DNA from: Diphasiastrum complanatum | Taxonomy: Eukaryota > Streptophyta > Lycopodiopsida > Lycopodiales > Lycopodiaceae | Assembly (NCBI GenBank): GCA_029204225.1 | Contig: CM055104.1 | Location: 40,501,736-40,565,735, forward strand | Direction of reading: 5' to 3' | DNA length: 64,000 nt | Position numbers and translations under genes: made by a program | Notes under the pieces: generated by a model | The model's database searches: none | Told to the model about the DNA's origin: nothing | Seen by the model: only the letters and a program-made list of their open reading frames with translations | In this document: one piece after another, positions 45,898 through 56,492 of the stretch | How the letters are laid out: the number at the start of each line of letters is the position of its first letter | Numbering within the stretch: the stretch's first letter is position 1

Positions 45898-46467
45898 TTG
45901 TGTTTCAATTTATGAAGGAGGAAATCATATCCATCAATGATTTGGTGAAGATATTAAGACAAGAGCATGCTAGATTGGATCTACACCAAAATTGAATTTT
46001 TTGCATTTATAGATAAATCAAAACCCTACATAGAGTTATATACTTGATCAATTCCAATTTTTGAATTCACATGTTGGATTTAGCCAATTTTTGGATCATT
46101 AGATCATCCTAAGTGGTGGCTAATAGATTGCATATCAAATTTTCAGCATTTGCATGCAAATCTTGAAATTCAATTTTTTTGTGATTTTGTCAACCTAATT
46201 TTGATTGGATCTGCAGATAGTGAGGTTTCTGGACTTCATTTGAGTGTGTTTCAATCTTAGGAAGAGACAAGAGTCATTATATTGAGGATAGATCGTAGGT
46301 TGATCAAGATTTCATGATTCTATGTGTTGATTTGCTTGGTATAAGTGCTAGAAGAGAATTGAGTCATTTCAAATCTTTGTGATTTCTCTTTGAAAACATT
46401 CGTTATTGTTCAAAGGAGTGCTTTGTGTATTGAAACAAGTTGAAAGGGAAGATCAGGACATTGCTAC

Positions 46468-47341
46468 ATGGCAACATCAAGTGGAGTCATGTTGGAAGCC
46501 AATGATAGGCTTACCTCAAGTAACTATTCATTGTGAAAGGTGAGGATGGAATCACTTCTTGAGATGAATGATGTTTTGGATATTGTTGTAGGTTTGGAGG
46601 AGAGACCAGCAATACAACAAGATCAAATGACGTATGATAAGAGGGCCAAAAGGGCTCTACACATGATCAAGATGAATGCTACCAATGAGCTTCTCAAGGA
46701 GGTTGGTAAGAGTACTTCATCTAAGGATGCTTGGGATTCATTGAAGAAGCTTTATGAATCCAAGTCTACTTCTAGATGTTGACTCTAAGAAGACAAATCT
46801 TTTCTTGTTTGCAAAATAGTGAAGAAAGTCCGAATACTTTTATTTTGAGGATGAAAACATTGAATGATGAGTTGGCTTCCATTGACGAGAACATTAAGAA
46901 AAGAGAGCTTGTTCAAGTGATTATTAATGGTTTGTTGGATGCTCATGCTAACATTCTTCAAAGTATTGCTATTCAAAAGACTTTTCCAAGTTTGATGGAC
47001 CTTCAGAAGATCTTGATCAATGAAGAATATAGGCTTCAAGCAAGAGGTGGATCTACATCAACACTTCAAGAGGAGGCTATGTTCACAAAGGGCAAATTCA
47101 AGGGGCAAAAACAAAAGTAAGTGGTCTAAAGGGCAAGATCAAGGGGAGGCTTCTTCAAATGACAAAAAGAAGGATAGATCAAAGCTTAAGTGCTATTGTG
47201 GCATCAAAGGACACTTTGCAAGTGAGTGCTACAAGAAGAAGCGAGAGCAAGGAGACCTTCATCAAGTCAAAAGCCAAGGAGAACATCAAGGGAAAGACAA
47301 ATGCCTTCAAAGCTCACATATGATGAAAAGGGTAAGCAAGT
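46468..47341 (+). pseudogene. Copia gag
   Basis: It starts MATSSGVMLEANDRLTSSNY. An in-frame TGA follows where the family has Trp (NYSL*KVRMESLLEMNDV). It continues YDKRAKRALHMIKMNATNEL, SKDAWDSLKKLYESKSTSR, a stop near 46782, then MKTLNDELASIDENIKKREL, LIGILMQ-like LMDLQKILINEEYRLQARGG and a knuckle KLKCYCGIKGHFASECYKKK. That knuckle is CxC instead of CxxC. A stop at 47341 ends it. Protease and integrase are absent. Confidence 0.9.
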
Positions 47342-47384
47342 AGTTCGGGATACTATGTTGCTCTCCTAACCTCTTTTGATGAAC

Positions 47385-48303
47385 CTACAAGTGTAGATGA
47401 AGCAAGGAAAATAGAGGAGTGGATCCAAGCAATGGATCTTGATTATCAAACTCTTATGAAGAATGGAACATGGAGATTGGTGGAGTTACCTAAGGACAAG
47501 AAAGCTATTGGATGCAAATGGATCTTCAAGGTGAAGACAAACCAAGATGGATCTATCAACAAGTACAAGGCAAGGTTAGTGGCAAAAGGACATGCTCAAG
47601 AACAAAGGATTGACTATGATGAGACCTTTGCACCCGTGGCAAAGATGGTAAGCATTCGAGTCATCATCTCACTTGCTGCACTTTATGGATGGGATCTATG
47701 GCAAATGGACATTACAAATGCATTCTTGAATGGTGAGCTTGAGGAGGAGTGTACATGGAGCAAACCGAGAGCTAAATTTCATCAACAAAGCCAAATCATG
47801 TGTGTTCTAACTACAAAAGAGTTTGTATGGCCTTAAGCAAGCACCAAGGAGTTGGTATGCTAAGCTTAACACTTTTTTACTCTCTCAAGGCTTTGTTATG
47901 AGTGAGTATGATCATTCACTTTATTATAGGTTTTCTAGAAATGATGTTACCATCTTGCTAATCTATGTGGATGATATCATCTTGAGTGGTGGAAACAATC
48001 AAGATTGCTCTTAAGAAGGAGTTTAAGGTGCATGACCTTGGTAACTTGCATTACATTTTGGGAATAGAAGTCATTAGATCTTCTCAATATACTTTCATTT
48101 GTCAAGCGAAGTATGCTAATTCTATTCTAGAAATATTTCATATGGTAGATGCAAAAGCTAGTGATACACCCATGGAGTCTCATGTAAAGCTAACTATAAG
48201 AGGTAGTGAAAGATCCTTCAAGGACATTACTCTCTATAGAAAGATAGTTGGTTCACTCATCTATCTAACCATTACTAGACCAGACTCACCTATGGATCCA
48301 TGA
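47385..48303 (+). pseudogene. Copia reverse transcriptase joined directly to gag
   Basis: RVT_2 blocks: AMDLDYQTLMKNGTWRLVEL, AIGCKWIFKVKTNQDGSINK, YKARLVAKGHAQEQRIDYDE, WQMDITNAFLNGELEEE, then frameshifts, MYGLKQAPRSWYAKLNTFLL, the active site LIYVDDIILSGG and KEFKVHDLGNLHYILGIEVI. It ends in GSLIYLTITRPD near 48290. An internal deletion has removed protease, integrase and linker between 47345 and 47385. After 48303 the sequence switches to another copia family. Confidence 0.92.
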
Positions 48304-48309
48304 TTCAAA

Positions 48310-49010
48310 TTGTGGAAGGACATGAGCTCGACGATTGAAGCATAGAAAAAGCAATGTGCAAATAACCCTATCAATTGGTAGTTGGATCGATCATGTATGC
48401 CATGGTCTACACTCGACCCGATCTTGCCTATGCAGTCAGCACATTGACAGAATATATCTCGGCCTACCTCGCTAGAAAGCTCTATTGAGAGTATTAAGAT
48501 ACATTCAAGCCACAAAGCACTATGCTCTATGTTATAATGGAAATACAGAGGACGTTTTAACTCTACATGCTTATTCCGCCTCTGATTGGGCTGGAGATGT
48601 GGACACACAAAAATCCACTTCTGGCTACCTATGCTTTCTAGTAGGAGGACCCATTTCATGGAATAGTCGAAAACAAAAATGCATTCTTTGTCTTCCACAG
48701 AGTCTGAATATGTTGCAGCCACTTCTGTAGTGAAGGAAATTATCTGGCTCAAAAGATTTCAGGATCTGATGTTTCCTCAATTCAGACCAATTATACTCCA
48801 CTGTGACAATCAGAGCTGCATAGCTCTATCTCTGAACCCACGAACTCAATCTAGAACTAAACACATTGAGATTCAATTTTATTTTCTTAGAGAAGAAGTT
48901 TTGAATAAGATTGGCGAATTAAGTTACTGTCATAGTGATAGTATGTTGGCTGATATTTTTAAAAACCCCTTTCGAGGGAAAAGCATATTGATTTATGAAA
49001 CTTATTAAGC
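48310..49010 (+). pseudogene. RNase H region of a second copia element
   Basis: It begins with a repeat of the RT/RNase H linker (GSIMYAMVYTRPDLAYAVST), which the preceding element had already reached, so a second element starts here. RNase H blocks: RVLRYIQATKHYALCYNG, HAYSASDWAGDVDTQKSTSG, YLCFLVGGPISWNSRKQK, then after a shift SLSSTESEYVAATSVVKEII, CDNQSCIALSLNP, RTKHIEIQFYFLREEVL and MLADIFKNPF. The catalytic DW and E blocks are recognisable, but frames are broken. Confidence 0.92.
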
Positions 49011-49039
49011 TTCATTTAGGATCCTAGGAGTTAAGTTTA

Positions 49040-49048
49040 TGGGGGGGT
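49040..49048 (+). other. Polypurine tract
   Basis: atgggggggtg stands directly before the LTR start TGTTGGAG. This is the usual plus-strand primer position. Confidence 0.8.
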
Positions 49049-49590
49049 GTTGGAGTTAATCTTCACTCCTACTCACCTAAATTCAGTTCCTGAGCACTAT
49101 ATTCTCTCTCTACATTGATAATATTCTTACTCACATAAGTTGAACAGTTTGTACATACATCGACTTGAAGCAAAGCAGGATCGACTCGACTTCATCTACG
49201 TCGACTTAACTAACTTGATTGAAGTCTATCGACATCCCTCCTTCGACTCCTTCGACATCTTCTCAACGTCGAACAAGTTGAGTCGACTCGTTTGACACCT
49301 TCGATGATTGTCGACTATCACTAGTCAAAATGGAGCTCATCGTCTGCTCTGTATAGTGTAGACTATGTCACTATTCACTGTGCAATAATTGCATCACCTC
49401 ATGTTTGTTACCCGCATCGTTGTAATCCTCACGAGTACTACAATCGATGTGTATATACATATAATAAATCAGTAACAATACAGACAATGAGACTGATGAG
49501 TACTACAATCAGATACTTGAGTCAAGAATCCGTGGTAGCGTGAATCAAAGTTCCTCTGTGAACTCCTTTGTATCAGACTATCTAATTCCA
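49049..49590 (+). repeat. 3' LTR, same family as 22298
   Basis: 542 bp, from tgttggagttaatcttcact to a CA in ctatctaattcca. It is collinear with 22298-22818, with small indels near the tcgac-rich centre. It closes the element whose RNase H lies at 48310-49010. Confidence 0.88.
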
Positions 49591-50094
49591 TAGGATCAAA
49601 GATTTTAGAGAGAGTGAAAGTAATTCAAGAAGTAGAATAGTATTCAATTTGTAGTTGGCATGATAAGATCACAACACATAGTGCACTACTAGTGTAAACC
49701 ATTCTCAAGCACATGATCATGATCTAATTGTTGTATTCACAATAGCTTAACATAGATTCTCTATTTTCTATATGCATGTTTGCATTGTCGAATGCTTTTT
49801 GATAATTCTTTTCTCTTGTACTGATACTCATTCCACGACTCATTCATAATATCTCATTCGAAGGAAGCATGGCTGTTATAGATGCCTAATTGTTTCGCTC
49901 CCTTCATGGTTGTCTTTGACACCTACGAGGATATTCCTTGGTCGATCTAAGTAATAGTCTAAATCAACAGATTGGTAAAGATCCTGTCATAATTTAACGT
50001 TGAGTTTTTTTTGTTGACTGAGTATCACATTCAGCAAGGGTGCTATCAAAGTTGATAAATAAATTATTCAAACATAAATATTCTGTCACATAAA
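49591..50094. other. Non-coding stretch
   Basis: AT-rich with no supported gene. It may contain the decayed 5' part of the gypsy element that becomes readable at 50095. Confidence 0.5.
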
Positions 50095-50880
50095 CCAGCC
50101 AAATCGGAACGCTTAAAGATTGGAGGGTTGTTAAATCCTTTAGATATCTCTTAGAACGATGGAAAAAATATATCTATGGATTTTGTAGTTGGACTTCCAA
50201 AGACTCACAGTCAGAATGATTCTATTTGGGTTGTAGTAGTGGACACATAAACTAATTTAGCTATGTTCATACCAACTAAGTCAACTTCTAAGGCTTCGGA
50301 TTTAGTCCAGATCTTTATGGAAAGATTATTTAGGCTTTATGGATTGCCAAGTGATATTGTTTTAGTTCTACTGATCATCTTGAATTAGATGGCCAAAGAT
50401 GGAAAGAACTAATCATATTATGGAGGATATGTTGAGGACATATGTGTCTCACAGGCAGTCTTTGTGGGAAGATTGCACATCTTTGATTGAGTCTGCTTAC
50501 AATAGTAGAAAACATTCTACTACATGTCATAGTCCGTTTATGTTGATGTACGATTTTCAACCTAGATCTCCGGTAAATGTGGAGATGAAGTCTGTTAAGA
50601 TCCAATAAGTTGCGGATTTGCATGAACTGTTGCAAGTGGCACATGATAGTATCCGTAGTGCTCAGGATAGGGCTAAGCACTATACCGATCTTAAGAGATC
50701 TCTCAAAAATTTTAAAGTTGATGATTGGGTATATCTTAGAATTCTGAAAGATGTAGCCACCATCCAAAACCATATGCATAACAACTTGACTTCTAATCAA
50801 GGGTTTGGATATAAATTACATTTTAATAAGTTGGGTCTCAACCTAACACTTGGACTTATTGAGCACTAGTTCCAAATATT
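50095..50880 (+). pseudogene. Ty3-gypsy integrase remnant
   Basis: Frames read GGLLNPLDIS, ERWKNISMDFVVGLPKTHSQ (catalytic Asp block is MDFVVGLP), NDSIWVVVVDT, MFIPTKSTSKASDLVQIFME and RLFRLYGLPSDIV. A deletion removes the second Asp block. Then STDHLELDGQ leads, by frameshift, to MERTNHIMEDMLRTYVSHRQ, SLWEDCTSLIESAYNSRKHS and PFMLMYDFQPRSPVNVEM. The C-terminal LKRSLKNFKVDDWVYLR matches the part before a chromodomain, but no chromodomain is readable. It is gypsy, not copia. Confidence 0.9.
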
Positions 50881-52073
50881 TATCTTGTTTTTGGCATTCG
50901 ATTATAATGCACCACCAACTATGGTTTGTGACTTTACAATGTTAGTCCTATTCAACCATTGGTTGTGTTATCTATGAGCTTGGCCATGCTTTTCAAGTTG
51001 ATTGGTGCTAAATTGCATTCTAAGGCCCTCGTTATTTGTCCGACGACTCAATCTGTTGCTTGTCAACTTCTTGAATTAGCTCGCTCTTAGTAGATATGTG
51101 ATTTTGGAGACTGAAACTTTTGCATCGATGATCTCAATTATATTTGGGAGGTTTTGATTTTGCATTTGTTATTGGCTTTCCCATATGATTTGTGTTGACT
51201 AGAACCCCTTTGAAGATTCTCTAGGGAATCTTGTATTACATCAAGACAATTTTTTGTCATATGTTTGCTTGGGGCAATTAAAGACAAAGAGAGAATTGTT
51301 GGTGGAATAGATTGATTGTGAGGTCATGGATATGCAATTTTATGGTCAATAAATATTGGGCATGAATTGTTTATGGTTTATAGCCTGTATGTGTGTAAAC
51401 CACGAGAGTGATTCCAAATAGTTGAGCTCTTTGAGCTTTTTCTAGTTGAGCATAGTTCAAGTCTCTACTCCCACTCCTTGGCACACAAGATTAAGAAATG
51501 AAAAATGGTGGAAGTGCATCATTTCTTTAAGTTCACCTCATATAATGCTTTTTTTTCAAAAGGTGAGGCAATTATACTCCCTATTTGGACATATAACTTT
51601 GTAGCTACGTGGTGAAATATTGTACATGCAACAAGGGTAATCTGTGTAGGTTGATGAATTCTAAGTGGAGGGTTTGGTGAATTGTAGATGAATTCAATTA
51701 AAAGGTTTATGGGATGCACTAAATAGCACTCTTATCCAACCAAGGGCCTATGAAGAATGATGCCATGCATGTAAATTGCATCACCTCTACCAATGACACA
51801 TGGCTTTTCCATGCTCTCCACCAATGCTTTGAAGAGAGGCCGTTTATGAACTAGATAATGTTCATTGTGAGCCATGTCATGAAATTGATCACTAAGTCCT
51901 CTTGTCAAGCTACCATAGTGGTGAGGCAAGAGGACGACCCGGTAATTTCTACAATATGTAGAGGAGTGAGCATACTGAAGCTCAATATGTGGTCATGAGT
52001 ATCTTCTAGAATTTATTGTAAGAGATAATTTCTTAGAATCAAAAGTGTGCTAAGTATTTCTAGGTTACACGAA
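50881..52073. other. Non-coding stretch
   Basis: No gene, LTR or PBS recognised. It is probably decayed gypsy 3' sequence grading into unique DNA. Confidence 0.5.
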
Positions 52074-52206
52074 CCAGGGCCCTACGTCTTCATAAATATT
52101 TCCAATCTTTGATAATACCAAAAAGTATAATCTTATAGAACGAGGGCCCTAAGTCTTCATAATTATTCCCAATCTTTGATAATACCAAAAAGTATAATTC
52201 TATATT
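52074..52206 (+). repeat. Tandem duplication, 67-bp unit
   Basis: agggccct(a)c/agtcttcata and caatctttgataataccaaa occur at 52076 and again at 52143, nearly identical. Confidence 0.88.
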
Positions 52207-52757
52207 TCCTTTAAGAGGACTTTTGCTATGTTAGGATAGCATCCAAGATAGCTTCATATTTATAGTTTTCTTCACGCATCAAAATTAGGACTAGAAAGGT
52301 TGCCAAACGAAAGGGACGAATATTATTTTGATGTGGGTTTCCGATGTGATGATACAACATTTAAACTAACAAATTTCATTCATGAATGGTGTTGGTAGAG
52401 GCAAGGCGAAGCTAAGGGGATCTTGACTTGGCGACGTGTGCCAAAACTACGCCAAGAATGTCATTGTTTTGATGAGACTATGTAAGGTAGACCCAACAAT
52501 TCAACCATGGGGGGTTCTCAAGAAGCTTCTTACTAATGACCAAATAATAGTTTTAGGGGAGGGAGGGAGGGAAACAGTCCAAGGGCCGAATCTTGGGAGC
52601 AAACAATGTGATTGGATAAAATATTGCAAAAGGAGGGCCAGAAAGGAAGAGAGAGAGAGAATGATGGGTTTTGTTGGGAATGGAAGATGCGAGGTGGGTT
52701 CTCTGCCAACATGAAGAATGGAGGATTGATTTGGAATTGGGAGAGGGATAGGGTAAG

Positions 52758-53050
52758 CTTGTAGCTGGGATTGCTTTAGCAGGTTGGAGAGAGTGGAAGG
52801 TGAACACCAAAACTATGGTTTGCTGTTTTGACCTGGAGAAAGGGAAGATCTGGGGTACATTTGAGGTGCCGATCATTTGCTCATTTGGGTTCCCTAACAT
52901 GGGAAGAGTGGTTCGGTAGATGGCAATGCAGTACTTACCCAGAAGATGGTCTTTCTCGGTTGTGGCTCTATGTGCACTTCTTTAGATCCCATGCTTAGAA
53001 AAGGTGGCGGTTTTTACTATGTGTATCAGCCCAAGTCCTGTTGGTAATGG
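52758..53050 (+). pseudogene. Coding-like fragment, possibly F-box/kelch-type
   Basis: The + strand reads VAGIALAGWREWKVNTKTM and CCFDLEKGKIWGTFEVPIIC, then SFGFPNMGRVV. A one-base shift near 52915 leads to VDGNAVLTQKMVFLGCGSMC and TSLDPMLRKGGGFYYVYQPK. The FDLEKGKIW...V and GCGS patterns resemble beta-propeller repeats of plant F-box proteins. There is no F-box and no start. It may be a relic of a host gene upstream of the 53.9-kb exon. Identity is weak. Confidence 0.35.
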
Positions 53051-53814
53051 AAAATTATTCTTTTCGGAAAAGACATCTGGTTTGAATTTTATTGTTACTC
53101 TGATGGGAGATAACTAGATGTGGGCAACTTGACTTTGTGTACGTATGACGTCAGCGGTGCAAGGGCAATTGTTTATTTTATTGCCTGCAGTGGTCGACGA
53201 TCCAGGAATTCGGTTTTAAGCTGGCAAGGATTTGATTTGTCCTCAGTTCGTCATTCAGAAAGAAAAAGCAATCTCAGAAGGCGAAGATCTGGGCATACAG
53301 TTGAGGTCTAATCTTGCAATTGCAAGCCTTTTCCTGCAATTCATTGTCTGACATATGTTTTCTTTCTTTTAGAAACTTAATAACTTTGCTCCGCCTTTGT
53401 TCTATCTCATGTCGCTGTCTGGCTCCTGCCTACCATTTATGATATTGCTCGAAGCCTTTTCCGTCCTTTCAATCAATTTGCGTGGACAGGGTTTTGGATT
53501 AACTATTTTAAGAGCAACTCTGCATGAATCAGGTTACCATATTTTCATTATTTGCATTGGAACAGAAAGTCTTAGTGAGGATGTCTACCGTGCTTCGAGC
53601 TTAGTTTGCTAGTTACCATAGCCAATCAGTCTGCCAATTCAATTGTGATCTTACTTTTGGTTAATGGTCATCCGAGAATCAGTTCTTAGACCAGGCATAG
53701 ATTTATCAATTACTGTTCAACTTTAGAATGCACAAATTGCTTGCCGAGATTCTGTCATCGATTTTTCAAATTAACCTGTAACGAGATCTGATTTTGTATC
53801 GATTATAATTGCAG

Positions 53815-54228
53815 GTCAGATTCACAAAAGATCTTTGAAAGGGTTTAATCGATCTCAAAAGGTGCAGAATAGGCATCACAATCAATTTTGAAAGACATTT
53901 AGGTGAAGATTATTGACTGAAGAGGGCAACCACAAAGATGAGCACTTTACACGAACAACGCCAGCGTAGTTCGGAGAGAGGCATAGCTATGTCCGCAGGG
54001 TTTGGGCCAGTTGTTGCAATGTACACAGTTGTTAGTGTGGGTGGGTTTGCATGGAGGATTAACACAGCTGTTCAGAAAGCTCTCCCTGAAGGTTACGTTG
54101 GTAGTAAATCCCTCGATACAGACGAGGCTTCCCGGATCGTTCAATCTGTATTCGAGTCTTCATTCACATTGGGGTTACTTGCAAACCTTGTGTGTAACTT
54201 CTTTGTACTTGTAGCACTTGTCATAAAG
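53815..54228 (+). CDS. First coding exon of a RIN2/RIN3-like (AMFR-type) membrane E3 ligase
   Basis: The exon starts after acceptor aattgcag (53814). The ATG at 53938 opens MSTLHEQRQRSSERGIAMSA, and 97 codons end at donor AAG|GTACAT (54228, phase 0). Two hydrophobic segments are visible: PVVAMYTVVSVGGFAW and FTLGLLANLVCNFFVLVALV. The stretch VFESSFTLGLLANLVCNFFV then LVALVIK resembles the second membrane span of Arabidopsis RIN2/RIN3, RING-CUE ubiquitin ligases related to mammalian AMFR/gp78 at the ER or plasma membrane. RING and CUE domains would lie in later exons, which are not in the remaining 9.7 kb. The 5' UTR appears split by an intron. Confidence 0.55.
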
Positions 54229-54583
54229 GTACATTCATTGCTCATAGTTTCTATCTCTACTGCCCTTGAATTTTGGTTTACGACATTTACAATAATTTAA
54301 TTTTGGAGAGAGAGAGAGAGAGAGATCTTTTGTGTACGCCAGGGTACATATAAGACTAAAAGGTACATTTTAAGTATGATCTATAACAATGGCAGCGTAA
54401 GGGTTTCTGAAAAGAAATCAGTCAATCAATAGAAACTATAGTGATCCTAGGAACAAGTAATGATGCCATAACATGGTTGGCCATCAACAATGTCTCATAA
54501 ACTCACATCTACACAATTGAATAGGATAAAACTGATCCCATAGTGACTTGAGATAGAGGTTTGACGAAGGCCATGGTGGCAGG
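54229..54583 (+). other. Intron start of the 53.9-kb gene
   Basis: It begins gtacattc at the donor and contains a short (GA)n at about 54306-54326. No exon is readable before the LTR at 54584. Confidence 0.5.
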
Positions 54584-55035
54584 TATAAGAATTGACACGT
54601 GAAGATCTACCCAGATCCTGTTGCATGCAACCAAAAGGACACTTGTGGAGCCAAACCACCCAACCAATAGGAAACGGATAGTCAAATCCCTAACCGCTTC
54701 ACCTCCGAGCTATGGTGATTGAATGCAAGAGAGGAGAGGATCCTGGCTCTTGAAAATAGGAAATTGGAATGAGGAGTAGGGTGAGTTCCACCAGGTTATA
54801 TAATCTCCAAAAGATAGAGAATATTCCCTCTAGGATCCCTCCATTTCTATCAAAAGCATTTAACCTCCTATTCTTGCACAAAAGCTATCAATCACCATGC
54901 AAAATTTTCGTAGGTCCAATTAGAGCATTTGGCTTTATTAGTTACATTTTAGGCCTAGTCCGGAATGACATTCTGTAACTAATAATCTCGTACACTGGAG
55001 TACCGGGGATATTCAAGTCTAGGATTATGCCGAAT
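54584..55035 (-). repeat. 3' LTR of the nested LTR element
   Basis: 452 bp. In minus orientation it starts TGAAGATTCGGCATAATCC and ends ...CTTATA. The start region is shared with 63906 (+), 26395 (+) and 14985 (minus), so this is an abundant LTR family in the window. Confidence 0.7.
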
Positions 55036-55097
55036 CTTCAGACAGTCGCATTTTTTTCGCCTGTCTTGTTTTACATGTAAATATGCAGACTGTGCAA
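55036..55097 (-). repeat. Fragment of the 22892-type LTR
   Basis: cagacagtcg, cgcctgtcttgttttacatg and taaatatgcagactgtgcaa are the inverted start of the LTR at 22892-22952, ending at a TG. It abuts the LTR at 55035 exactly, so one element truncated the other or they recombined here. Confidence 0.6.
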
Positions 55098-56492
55098 CAA
55101 CACAAGTAAAATACAACAACAAGACGTGGACATCCTTAAATAGGTTCTGTCCTCAAAACGGGTAAGAAGTTCATAAAGCAACCCTTTAACTTTCACATTT
55201 ACCTAGAAAATCATTACCCTTAGTTTGACTTCAATTATCAAATAAGTACTTAGAGATGGAACAACTCCTCAATTGTTTATCTCTGTTGCGAAGTACTATA
55301 TATGCTTTTAGAAGTACACTAAGTGATAAATTTTCCTATTGGGTCTGATTCTCTCCAAACTAGTAACATCACCTTCATGTAAATTCATTTTACATGAACC
55401 ACTGGGTGAATTATCACCATACATTGGAAATCAATGTTCAAAAGTTAAAGAAACAAAATAATTATAGTCCAAGACTATCCACAGTTTATTGTAGACCTGT
55501 CATAAATGCTTCTTGGTACAAATCATAGTTGCACCGAAACGCGATTATGGGGTTGAGCGTTTCGGAAATCGCGTTTCTGAGAAATGCGATTCTTAGCCCA
55601 GAATCGTTCCAGAAACGTTTTTTAAAAAAAATAGTAAATAAAATTTTTTGAACACCTCTGCACGGCCAGAATCGCGCCAGCCGTGGAGGTGTTAATTTTT
55701 TTTGTTTTGAGCTATAGGCATCGGATCTTGGCGTGTGGATAGTCGACAGGCATCTACTCAGCGATACGGAGGTGGTGTGCACGGTGCCAGGGGGATCTGA
55801 GCTTCGTGGAGATTGAAACGATCAATTTTCGATTTTTGGTAAGTGTAGGCTTGTTTTTTTGCAAGTGTTGACATTGAACTGTAGGCAACCAAATCAAGCG
55901 CAGTTTGGCTCTAGACCACCTTTCTTCATGCCCACGGTGATTCCTACGGGGTCAGTTTCAACCATTACGGCACACCTTGCGAGATTTGAACACCACAATC
56001 CAAATGCTTGTTTTTTTTGCCATTTTCAGAAAATGGCTTCTGGGCAACCGATTCAGGTGGTGTCTGAGCCTAGAATGCATTTCCACATGCCCGCACAGAC
56101 TCCTGTGACCTCCGTTCTGCTCGTCTACGTCCGTAGCACAAATTTTAATTTTGTTGCCCTAATTCCATGTTTTTTAGGGTTTAGGGTTAGAGCATCGTGC
56201 AAGCATCCGCCAGTAGCATGGTTTAGGCCTGCACTGGACTCATAGACGCCTGCAAGGACTCCCATGCTAGCGTCAGTCGCCCATTTTTGCTCGCACTGGA
56301 ATTATTCTATCCCTCGCCCTGTCTCGTGTGTTTTTTGGCAGTTGCTATGATCTTGCTAGAATCAATGTGACGCGTGCTCGGATGTGTTCAGCTCTGTTTT
56401 AGGCTGGTAATGTTTTTCAATGCAGTGTGTTTTCTTCTACTGAATGGTTGTTTGCTTGTTTTTGTTCGCAGGTTTGATCTCGTGTGGACACG

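Noticed and set aside
49049-49590. 22298 and 49049 LTRs as the two ends of one 27-kb element
   Set aside because: The intervening DNA contains other complete or truncated elements with their own LTRs and the KCS gene; the 22298 copy is better explained as a solo LTR.
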